DNA of 64,000 nucleotides from Cellulomonas citrea (GTDB lineage Bacteria > Actinomycetota > Actinomycetes > Actinomycetales > Cellulomonadaceae): assembly GCF_009829685.1 (NCBI RefSeq), contig NZ_VWSD01000003.1, positions 1 through 64,000 on the forward strand, written 5' to 3'. The notes beneath the pieces are model-generated. The model saw only the letters and a list, made by a program, of their open reading frames with translations, had not been told where the DNA came from and searched no databases. The position numbers and the translations under genes were made by a program. Below, piece by piece: positions 58,089-64,000 of this stretch. Position 1 is the first letter of the stretch. The number at the start of each line of letters is the position of its first letter.

Positions 58089-58759
58089 TAGGCGGAGTCT
58101 GCGGTGCCCCGAGGCACTCGCCTCCTGAGTGAAGCGCCGCAGTAGGCGGCACTATTGAGTTGAAGCAGCAACGTAACTCGGGAGGCTTCGACGGCACCCG
58201 GGGAGCCGGTGCGGGCCGGGCGCGCCCCGGTGAGGGGATGGCGGGGGCGGGGCGCGCCCACGGCGCGCCAGCGCCGAGCGCGCGCCCCGCCCGCTGACCC
58301 GCTCGGGACAGACGAACGCCACCGCACCCAAGCGCTCGTCGGGACCGGGCACAGGCTGAGGCGTCCATCCGATAGCGGAGCGACAGCCCGGAGCGGAGGC
58401 GGGGCGACCGGGCACCCCCGCGCGGGGGCCTAGGACCTTGGTGCGGAGCACCGTCCCTGGCCGAAAGTGGACCGCCCGGTGGAGCCGGCGCAGTGCAGGG
58501 CCACGCTCGGCGATCGGATGAACGCCGGTGGCGAGTCGCTAGACCAGGACCACGACGCGGAACTGGATGCCAAGCAGCCGCGGGTGCAGGTCGCGGGCTC
58601 ACCGGAAGGGGGGCGCCTTGCCGACCCGTCGCCAAGGCGAGTGCTGTAGTTCCCCTCGCTCCAGATCAGGGATCTGTCGGTCGAGACTCGACCACGCCCG
58701 GCCACTCCCGCCGCCACCAACCCCTCGCACCAGGCACTCCCATCCGCCACCATGAACCC
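58089..58759. other. Gene-free, hairpin-rich stretch
   Basis: These 671 bases hold no gene I can support. Short frames (for example 58467-58649) lack a ribosome site and family similarity. A 13-bp perfect stem (58244-58256 with 58279-58291) dominates the middle, and a smaller hairpin follows the DTSK gene (about 58096-58133). Composition changes sharply from moderate GC to G/C-rich. It could be a terminator region, an untranslated RNA or remnant DNA. I could not match it to tmRNA, RNase P RNA or 6C RNA. Confidence 0.5.
58244..58291. terminator. Strong hairpin in the gene-free stretch
   Basis: A perfect 13-bp G/C stem (58244-58256 with 58279-58291) encloses a 22-base loop that itself contains short complementary runs. 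There is no T-tract. It may be a terminator or a structured RNA element. Confidence 0.45.
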
Positions 58760-59835
58760 GTGACGCTTCCGGGGGGCACGTCCGTCGACACCGCTGCGCT
58801 GGCTGCGCCGCCTGACGAGCGTGTGCCCGTCTATGCGAGCTGGTCCAGGCGGGTGGTGGCTTCGGTGCTCGACGCCGCGCTCGGTTCGGGGCTGACGTTC
58901 CTCGTGCTGCCGGGGCTCGGCGGGGGCTTCCCGTTCCTCGGTCCGCAGATCATCACCGTCAGCCACGCCCCGGCGGGCGCGCCGTGGATCCACAACCCGT
59001 GGATCATCGCGATGCTCGTGGTGGCGGTCGCCATGCAGGCGTACGTCGGGGCGACCCCGGGCAAGCTCGTCGTCGGGATCGCCGTGGTGCGCGAGGCCGA
59101 TGCGCGCCCCCTCGGCCTGGTCAGGACGCTGCTTCGGTGGCTGGTCCATCTGCTCGACGCGATCCTGCTCATCGGGTATCTGCGACCGCTCTGGCACCCG
59201 AAGCGCAAGACCTTCGCCGACAGCATCGTCGGGAGCGTCGTGCTGGTCACCCGGCGGCCGCTGCCGCACCGGTGGTTCACGCCCCGCGCCGACGCGGCCG
59301 CCCACGCCGGGCCGCCGCTCGTCTGGGAGGCCGCGCAGGCACCCGGCTGGCAGCCGTGGGCGACCAGGGTCTGCGCCGTCGCCTGCGGGTTGGGCGTGCT
59401 GCTCAGCGTGGGGTACTCCAGCAACGTCGACGGCGCGGCCGCCGAGGCGCGGTGCACGATGACCGCCCCCGACACCGGGAGCACCAGCCTGGCCGGCGCG
59501 ACGCTGCACCAGACGACGACCATCGTGACGACCACGCGGCTTGGCATCACACGGCCGACCGCACCGCCCGTGCGGTCCGTCTCGGTCACCTAGGCCCTGC
59601 ACGGCACGCTCCCCCCGACGAGTCGGCGAACCTACACGTGACGGTGACAGGTGCCGACGGAGTCAGCCGCTCCGAGAGCTTCCCGCTCGTCACGGACCCC
59701 TCCGGCAGCGACCCGACGACGACGCTGTCCCCCGACGCCCTCAAGCTCATCGGCCCGGAGTGGACCTGGACGGCCTGGGTCGAGGCCGACGGGGTCGAGT
59801 CCCCCGTCTGCACCGGCGCCGGGCCGGCGGCCTGA
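58760..59835 (+). pseudogene. RDD-family membrane protein with disrupted C-terminus
   Basis: The first 277 residues (58760-59593) form an RDD domain: PVYASWSRRVVASVLDAALGSG, a second helix at WIIAMLVVAVAMQAYVG, TPGKLVVGIAVV and KTFADSIVGSVVL, then another helix and an extracytoplasmic part. The frame stops at TAG (59591-59593), but coherent protein continues beyond. Reading TAG as TGG gives ALHGTLPP in the same frame, and after the C run at 59611-59616 the frame moves by one base and continues DESANLHVTVTGADG to a natural TGA at 59833-59835. So a nonsense change and a one-base deletion separate the C-terminal Ig-like tail from the body. The GTG start is weakly supported. Confidence 0.72.
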
Positions 59836-59842
59836 CCCGCCC

Positions 59843-60334
59843 TCACACCTCCGGCTCGAACCGCGCCAGCCACGTGCGCAGCGCGGGCTCCAACGCCCTC
59901 GCGGAGTCCTCACCGAGCTCGTCGAGCAGGCGGCGCTCGTTCGCCACGTGGGCCGTCACGGCGCGGTCGATGAGGTCGCGGCCGGCCGGGGTGAGGCGCA
60001 CGACGCGGGCGCGGCCGTCGCCCGGGGCGCGGTGACGTTCGACGAGGCCGTCGGCCTGCAGGCGGTCGAGGCGCTTGGTCATGCCGCCGGTGGTGACCAT
60101 CGTCGCGTCGGCCAGCTCGCTGGGGGCCCAGCCGTCGGGTGAGCGGCGCAAGGCGGCGAGCACGTCGAACTCGGCCTCGGTGAGCCCGAACTGGGCATAG
60201 ACGGCCACCAGCTCGGCAGTGAGGTGGGCCGCCACCAGGTGCAGCCGGCCGATCACGCCCATCGGGGAGAAGTCCTGGTCAGGGCGTTCGCGGGCCCACT
60301 GCTCCTGGATGCGGGCGACCTTGTCCGTCGTCAT
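59843..60334 (-). CDS. MarR-family transcriptional regulator
   Basis: A 163-residue regulator. The winged helix spans about 55-120 (LTEAEFDVLAALRRSPDGWAPSELADATMVTTGGMTKRLDRLQADGLVER) with the wing at GDGRARVVRLTPAG. It starts at the ATG at 60334. It is divergent from the EamA transporter with a 26-bp palindrome between them, so it most likely represses both genes and is relieved by a small aromatic or drug-like ligand. Confidence 0.92.
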   Translation of the reverse strand: MTTDKVARIQEQWARERPDQDFSPMGVIGRLHLVAAHLTAELVAVYAQFGLTEAEFDVLAALRRSPDGWAPSELADATMVTTGGMTKRLDRLQADGLVERHRAPGDGRARVVRLTPAGRDLIDRAVTAHVANERRLLDELGEDSARALEPALRTWLARFEPEV

Positions 60335-60340
60335 GCCCCG

Positions 60341-60366
60341 ACTATATCTTCCAAGGAAGGTATAGT
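60341..60366. promoter_or_regulatory. MarR-type operator containing both divergent -10 elements
   Basis: A 26-base near-perfect palindrome. The outer arms ACTATA (60341-60346) and TATAGT (60361-60366) are the -10 hexamers of the MarR and EamA genes, and the inner arms are CTTCC/GGAAG. Each -10 ends six or seven bases before its start codon, so both mRNAs look leaderless. Confidence 0.75.
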
Positions 60367-60368
60367 CG

Positions 60369-60380
60369 CTTCCATGGAAG
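60369..60380. promoter_or_regulatory. Second palindrome overlapping the EamA start codon
   Basis: CTTCCATGGAAG, a perfect 12-bp palindrome repeating the inner arms of the operator at 60341-60366, contains the ATG at 60374. Confidence 0.5.
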
Positions 60381-61324
60381 GTATCTTGCGGTGGCGGCTG
60401 CTCACGCTCATCCCCGCCGTGGTCTGGGGCTCGACCTACTACGTCACGCGGCACACGCTGCCCGCCGACTCCCCGCTGTGGGGCGCCGTGCTGCGCGCCC
60501 TGCCCGCCGGGCTGCTGCTCCTGCTCATCGCCCGCCGGCTGCCGCGCGGGGCCTGGTGGTGGCGTTCGGCCGTGCTCGGCATGCTCAACACCGGCGCCTT
60601 CTTCGCCCTCGTCTACCTGGCCGCCCAGCTGCTGCCCACCGGCATCGCGTCGGTCGTCATGGCCGCCTCACCGCTGGTGATGATGGGGCTGTCCGCCGTG
60701 CTGCTCGGCCGGCGGCTGCGCGTCGCCGGGGTCGGCGGGGCGCTGCTCGGGCTGGCCGGCGTCGTGCTCATGCTGTGGTCCGGGCCCGATGCGGTGGACC
60801 CGCGCGGGATCGCCGCCGCCGTCGGCGCGATGACCATGTCCTCGGTCGGCTACGTGCTCATGGCCCGGTGGACCGCCAAGGACGGGACCATCGCGGTGCT
60901 GCCCGCCACCGCCTGGCAGCTCGTCGCCGGCGGACTGTTCGTGCTGCCGGTCGCCGCCCTCGTCGAAGGTGCGCCGCCCGTGCTCGACCGCACCTCGCTG
61001 CTCGGGTTCGGGTACCTCACCGTCATCGCGACCGCCGTCGCCTACCTGCTGTGGTTCGCCGGGCTGGCCCGCCTCGGGCCCTCCGACCTCGCGCTCATCG
61101 GGCTGGCCAACCCGCTCACCGGCGTGCTGCTCGGCGCCGGGCTCGCCGGGGAACGACTCTCGGGCCGTCAGCTGCTCGGCGCCGGGCTGCTGCTCGCCGG
61201 CGTCGTGCTCGGTCAGGAACGCGCGGCGCGCAACGCGCCCGCCGGGCCGTCGAGCGTCACCGCACCGGAGCCCGTCGTCCCGACCCCGCTGCCCGCCACC
61301 TGCGGGTCGAGCCCCGCACGCTGA
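60374..61324 (+). CDS. EamA/DMT-family transporter
   Basis: A 316-residue drug/metabolite transporter with two EamA repeats and ten predicted helices: helix 1 LLTLIPAVVWGSTYYVTRHTL, the second repeat beginning near 150 (GIAAAVGAMTMSSVGYVLMA), and the end of the last repeat LIGLANPLTGVLLGAGLAGERL. It probably exports a metabolite or drug. The ATG at 60374 lies inside the second palindrome. The 3' end overlaps the convergent GDPD gene by 112 bases, giving a dispensable-looking Ala/Pro-rich tail. Confidence 0.92.
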   Translation: MEGILRWRLLTLIPAVVWGSTYYVTRHTLPADSPLWGAVLRALPAGLLLLLIARRLPRGAWWWRSAVLGMLNTGAFFALVYLAAQLLPTGIASVVMAASPLVMMGLSAVLLGRRLRVAGVGGALLGLAGVVLMLWSGPDAVDPRGIAAAVGAMTMSSVGYVLMARWTAKDGTIAVLPATAWQLVAGGLFVLPVAALVEGAPPVLDRTSLLGFGYLTVIATAVAYLLWFAGLARLGPSDLALIGLANPLTGVLLGAGLAGERLSGRQLLGAGLLLAGVVLGQERAARNAPAGPSSVTAPEPVVPTPLPATCGSSPAR

Positions 61325-62223
61325 GGCAGCGTCGGCCGGCCCACCGCCCGCTCACCCGCCTGCGGGTCGGACCCCGCGCGCTGAGGCAGCGCCGACCGGC
61401 CCACCACCCGCTCACCCGCCTGCGGGTCGAGCCCCACGCGCTGCGCCCCGGCTCGCGGACCCGTCGGCGCCCACGCACCCCGGGCCACCATCACCTCGCG
61501 CAGCACATCGGCGCGGTCGCTGATGAGGCCGTCGACGCCCGCATCGAGCAGCCGGTGCATCGCCGACGGGTCGTCCAGACCCCAGACCACCGTGCGCAGC
61601 CCGGCGTCGCGCGCCCGGGCGACGACCCGTCGGGCACCACCGCCACGCACGAGCGGGTAGGGCACGTGCACGTACGACGGGCCGTGACCCGGCGGCCGGA
61701 ACCGCCCCCAGCCGAGCAACCGGCCGATCGACTCCCAGCCCAGCGCCGTCGCCAGCCCCTCGCCCAGCCCGTCGCGGGCCGCCGCCAGCCACCGGTCACG
61801 CGTCCCGGCCAGGCACACCCGCCGGGTCGCCCCGGTGGACCGCAGCACGTCGAGCAGCGCCGGCAGGGTCAACGGGTCCTTGATGTCGATGGCCCAGCGC
61901 ACCCCAGGCCAGGCGGTGAGCAACGCATCCAGCCGGGCCACCCGGGTGCCGTCGCGAAACCGCAGCCGCTGCACCTCGTCCCAGGTGAGGGCGCTGATCG
62001 CGCCACCGGCACCGGCCAGGCGGCCCACCGTCCGGTCGTGGAACGCGACCACCACACCGTCACGTGTGGTGCGCGCATCGGTCTCCAGGTAGCGGTGGCC
62101 GAGGGCCAGCGACCGACGCGCCGCACGCACCGTGTTCTCCGTCGCCAGCCCGGCCCCCGCCCGGTGCGGGATCACCAGGGGCGCGTCCGGGGCGCCGTAG
62201 CAACCGCTCACGTCGAGGCTCAT
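61213..62223 (-). CDS. Glycerophosphodiester phosphodiesterase with repetitive C-terminal tail
   Basis: A 336-residue protein. Residues 1-245 form a GDPD TIM barrel: PHRAGAGLATENTVRAARRSL (the H-R and E-N of the active site), LETDARTTRDGVVVAFHD (metal E-x-D and catalytic His), WAIDIKDP, and VWGLDDPSAMHRLLDAGVDGLISDRAD at the end. It hydrolyses glycerophosphodiesters to glycerol-3-phosphate and an alcohol. Residues from about 255 form a low-complexity tail encoded by 60-bp tandem repeats. The ATGA overlaps the stop of the glycosyltransferase upstream. Most relatives end at the barrel, so the tail may be non-essential or the true stop lost. Confidence 0.87.
   Translation of the reverse strand: MSLDVSGCYGAPDAPLVIPHRAGAGLATENTVRAARRSLALGHRYLETDARTTRDGVVVAFHDRTVGRLAGAGGAISALTWDEVQRLRFRDGTRVARLDALLTAWPGVRWAIDIKDPLTLPALLDVLRSTGATRRVCLAGTRDRWLAAARDGLGEGLATALGWESIGRLLGWGRFRPPGHGPSYVHVPYPLVRGGGARRVVARARDAGLRTVVWGLDDPSAMHRLLDAGVDGLISDRADVLREVMVARGAWAPTGPRAGAQRVGLDPQAGERVVGRSALPQRAGSDPQAGERAVGRPTLPQRAGLDPQVAGSGVGTTGSGAVTLDGPAGALRAARS
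61301..61440. repeat. 60-bp tandem repeats (2.3 copies) in the GDPD gene
   Basis: Units begin at 61301, 61361 and 61421 with TGCGGGTCG(A/G), an exact period of 60 bases (20 codons, translated on the minus strand as QRAG(L/S)DPQAGER-type units). The first unit also overlaps the EamA stop. Confidence 0.9.
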
Positions 62224-63341
62224 GCCCCGGCCCGCACCGTCGTCGGCACACCGTGCAGCGCGAGCATCCGGTCCACCGTCGCCGCCCAGCCCAGCTGCTC
62301 GGCGACCGCCCGCGCCGCCGCACGTGCACCGCTTGCGGCCCCGGCTCCACTCACCAGCGCCCGCACCGCCTCAGCGAACCCCGCCGCATCCACCGCACCA
62401 GGCGGCCCACCGGCCTGCGCCGTCAACGCCTCGACCGCCGACCCGCGCGCCGCGACCACCGGGGTGCCGCAGGCCATCGCCTCGAGCGCCGCGAGCCCGA
62501 ACGTCTCCAACGGCCCGGGCGCGAGCACCACATCGGCGTCGGCGAGCAGATCCGCGACGGCGGTCCGGTCGGGCACGAACCCGGTGAACGTCACCGGCAG
62601 CCCCCGCGCCCGACGGGCCAACGACGCAGCCTCCGGCCCGTCGCCGAGCACCACGAGCCGGGCCGGCACGCCCTCGGCGCGCAGCAGCCGGAGGGTCTCG
62701 ACCGCCACGGCCGGCTCCTTCTCCGGGGACAACCGGCTGCACAGCACCAGCACCACATCGTCCGGGTCGAGCGGCCGGGTGCGCCGGGCCGGGGTGAACA
62801 GCTCCAGGTCGACGCCGAGCGGCACCCGCACGGTCGGCACCGCGATCCGGTCGAACTCCAGCGCCGCGACCGGCGAGGTGACCACCACCGCGTCGAACGC
62901 CGCCGCCCAGCGCCGGTTGTGCCGGTCGGTGAGCGCCCGGGCCACCGGCCCGGGCACCGCGGCCAGCGACTCGACGAGCCCGTCGAGCCGCTCGTGCGCC
63001 AGCATCACCGCCTGCACCCCGCGCGTGCGCGCCCAGCCGCCGACCGCGCGCAGCGTGAACCGGTCGGAGACCTCCACCCGGTCCGGCGCCAGATCGTCCA
63101 GCGCCCGCAGCACCGCCCGCCGGTCGACGAGCAGCCGGTACCCGTCCGTCCCCGGTACCCGCGGGCCGGCGATCCGCAACCGCGTCCCCCACGGCTCGTC
63201 GTCGACCCCGGCACGCTCCGCCGGGACGGCGAGCGTGAACCGGTGCCCGCGCTCGCGGTACCCGGCGCCCAGGGCGTGCACCACCGTGCGCACCCCGCCC
63301 GAGGCCGGCGCGTACGCGTTGGTCAGGTGGACGATGTGCAC
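62220..63341 (-). CDS. GT4-family glycosyltransferase
   Basis: A 373-residue GT-B retaining glycosyltransferase. The N-terminal acceptor domain begins HIVHLTNAYAPASGGVRTVVHALG, and the C-terminal nucleotide-sugar domain has VLCSRLSPEKEP near 215, VVLGDGPE near 245 and the E-x7-E pair in PGPLETFGLAALEAMACGTPVV near 300. The GTG at 63341 follows the upstream glycosyltransferase by seven bases. Paired GT4 genes of this type in actinobacteria make mannosylated glycolipids. The acceptor is not determined. Confidence 0.9.
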   Translation of the reverse strand: MHIVHLTNAYAPASGGVRTVVHALGAGYRERGHRFTLAVPAERAGVDDEPWGTRLRIAGPRVPGTDGYRLLVDRRAVLRALDDLAPDRVEVSDRFTLRAVGGWARTRGVQAVMLAHERLDGLVESLAAVPGPVARALTDRHNRRWAAAFDAVVVTSPVAALEFDRIAVPTVRVPLGVDLELFTPARRTRPLDPDDVVLVLCSRLSPEKEPAVAVETLRLLRAEGVPARLVVLGDGPEAASLARRARGLPVTFTGFVPDRTAVADLLADADVVLAPGPLETFGLAALEAMACGTPVVAARGSAVEALTAQAGGPPGAVDAAGFAEAVRALVSGAGAASGARAAARAVAEQLGWAATVDRMLALHGVPTTVRAGA

Positions 63342-63348
63342 GGCTGCC

Positions 63349-64000
63349 TCACCGCACCACGACGCCCGCGCGACGGTGCGCGACAGCGTCCTCGTAGTGC
63401 CCGAGCAGCTGCTCCCCGACCACCTGCCACGTGCGCCCCCGCACCTGCTGGCGCGCGGCCTGGCCCATCGCCTGACGTTTTGCCTCGTCACCGGCCAGGT
63501 CGGCGACCGCTGCCCGCAGCGCCGCGAGGTCACCCGGCGGGTAGAGCCACCCGGTGCGGCTGGGGTCCACCAGCTCGGCCACCCCGCCGGCACCGACCGC
63601 CACCACCGGCACCCCGGCCGCGAGCGCCTCCTGCGCCGACTGGCAGAACGTCTCGTACGGTCCGGTCTGCACCGCCACGTCGAGGCTCGCGACCAGCCGG
63701 TGCAGCTCCGGGCCGGTGAGCTGGCCCAGGAACACGGCCTGCGGCAGCGCGCGGCGCAGGTCCTCCCCCTCGGGACCGTCACCGACGACGACCACCCGCA
63801 CCCCCGGCAACCCGTCGAGCGCCGCCAGGTCCTCCACCTGCTTCTCCGCCGCGAGCCGCCCGACGAACCCGACGAGCACCTCGCCCCCGGGCGCGAGCCG
63901 CGCGCGCAGCCGGGCGTCACGGTGCGCCGGGGAGAACGCCTCGGTGTCCACCCCCCGCGCCCACAGCCGCACCCGCGGCACGCCGTGCTCCTCCAACGAG
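63349..64000 (-). CDS. GT4-family glycosyltransferase, MgtA-like (partial, cut by window edge)
   Basis: The C-terminal part, at least 215 residues, of a GT4 enzyme; the start lies beyond 64000. RVRLWARGVDTEAFSPAHRD, LVGFVGRLAAEKQVEDL, VVVGDGPE and the E-x7-E region YETFCQSAQEALAAGVPVVAVGAGGVAEL match GDP-mannose-dependent mannosyltransferases (MgtA/PimB type) that mannosylate glucuronosyl-diacylglycerol or phosphatidylinositol mannosides. Its stop is followed after seven bases by the second glycosyltransferase, so the two form an operon with GDPD. Confidence 0.85.
   Translation of the reverse strand, partial: SLEEHGVPRVRLWARGVDTEAFSPAHRDARLRARLAPGGEVLVGFVGRLAAEKQVEDLAALDGLPGVRVVVVGDGPEGEDLRRALPQAVFLGQLTGPELHRLVASLDVAVQTGPYETFCQSAQEALAAGVPVVAVGAGGVAELVDPSRTGWLYPPGDLAALRAAVADLAGDEAKRQAMGQAARQQVRGRTWQVVGEQLLGHYEDAVAHRRAGVVVR

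Noticed and set aside
58430-58480. Insertion-sequence end (GAAAGTGGACC-like run)
   Set aside because: No transposase fragment, matching inverted repeat or target duplication was found nearby.
58467-58649. A 60-residue open frame in the gene-free stretch
   Set aside because: There is no ribosome site, no recognised motif, and composition does not suggest coding. Left as intergenic.
61301-61440. Possible CRISPR array (60-bp direct repeats)
   Set aside because: The copies are contiguous without spacers, inside a reading frame, and there are no cas genes.

Overview
The window is about 72-73% GC and densely coded. It has GTG/TTG starts, four-base start/stop overlaps, AGGAGG-type ribosome sites, lipoprotein signals of the form LLLAACSS, leaderless promoters and an MgtA-like mannosyltransferase. 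Together these point to a high-GC Gram-positive actinobacterium (Actinomycetota). I cannot name a genus. No rRNA, tRNA, CRISPR array or insertion sequence was recognised.

Positions 112-37637 read as one long catabolic region. On the minus strand, an eight-gene chain of overlapping genes (7408 down to 112) encodes a tautomerase, an isochorismatase-VOC fusion, an enolase-superfamily enzyme, an opine-dehydrogenase-like enzyme, a dipicolinate-synthase-A-like enzyme, a hydantoinase/dihydroorotase, a xylose-isomerase-like TIM barrel and an SDR. Upstream lie an NMT1/THI5-type ABC importer (10338-7491) and a divergent aldehyde dehydrogenase. After a patch of housekeeping-like genes (PAS protein, GNAT, rifampin ADP-ribosyltransferase, methyltransferase, YCII), the catabolic theme resumes: a VOC protein, a creatinase-like M24 protein, an ATZ/TRZ amidohydrolase, an SDR, a PNPOx flavoprotein, a second NMT1/THI5-type importer with a zinc ADH and an MFS permease, LacI and FadR-type regulators, 2-oxoacid dehydrogenase E1 alpha/beta with a free-standing lipoyl domain, another SDR, a cytosine-deaminase-like amidohydrolase, a flavodoxin-fold reductase and prpDBC (2-methylcitrate cycle). 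The enzyme mix suggests import and ring-opening of a nitrogen-containing cyclic compound, with carbon leaving through an acyl-CoA and propionyl-CoA. The substrate is unknown. A recurrent box, ACTGGT-N9-GAYATC, lies ahead of four of these transcription units and may tie them into one regulon.

From 37761 to 40265 there is a SHOCT membrane protein, a secreted Met/Gly-rich protein and a two-component system. From 40296 to 48205 there is a dextran/isomalto-oligosaccharide locus: ROK repressor, sugar-binding protein, two permeases, a GH66 enzyme without a signal peptide, and a GH13 oligo-1,6-glucosidase. From 48225 to 56237 there are an AraC-type regulator, an esterase lipoprotein, a GntR regulator with ACC deaminase, and a TetR-controlled aldolase-kinase-GlpD operon.

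Positions 56290-59840 look like an accessory patch. It holds a small protein plus Fic toxin pair, a lower-GC gene encoding a membrane protein with eight DTSK repeats, a 670-base gene-free structured stretch, and an RDD membrane protein whose 3' end is broken by a stop codon and a one-base deletion. The window ends with a MarR/EamA divergent pair sharing a striking palindrome, then a GDPD gene with 60-bp tandem repeats and two GT4 glycosyltransferases; the last is cut by the window edge.
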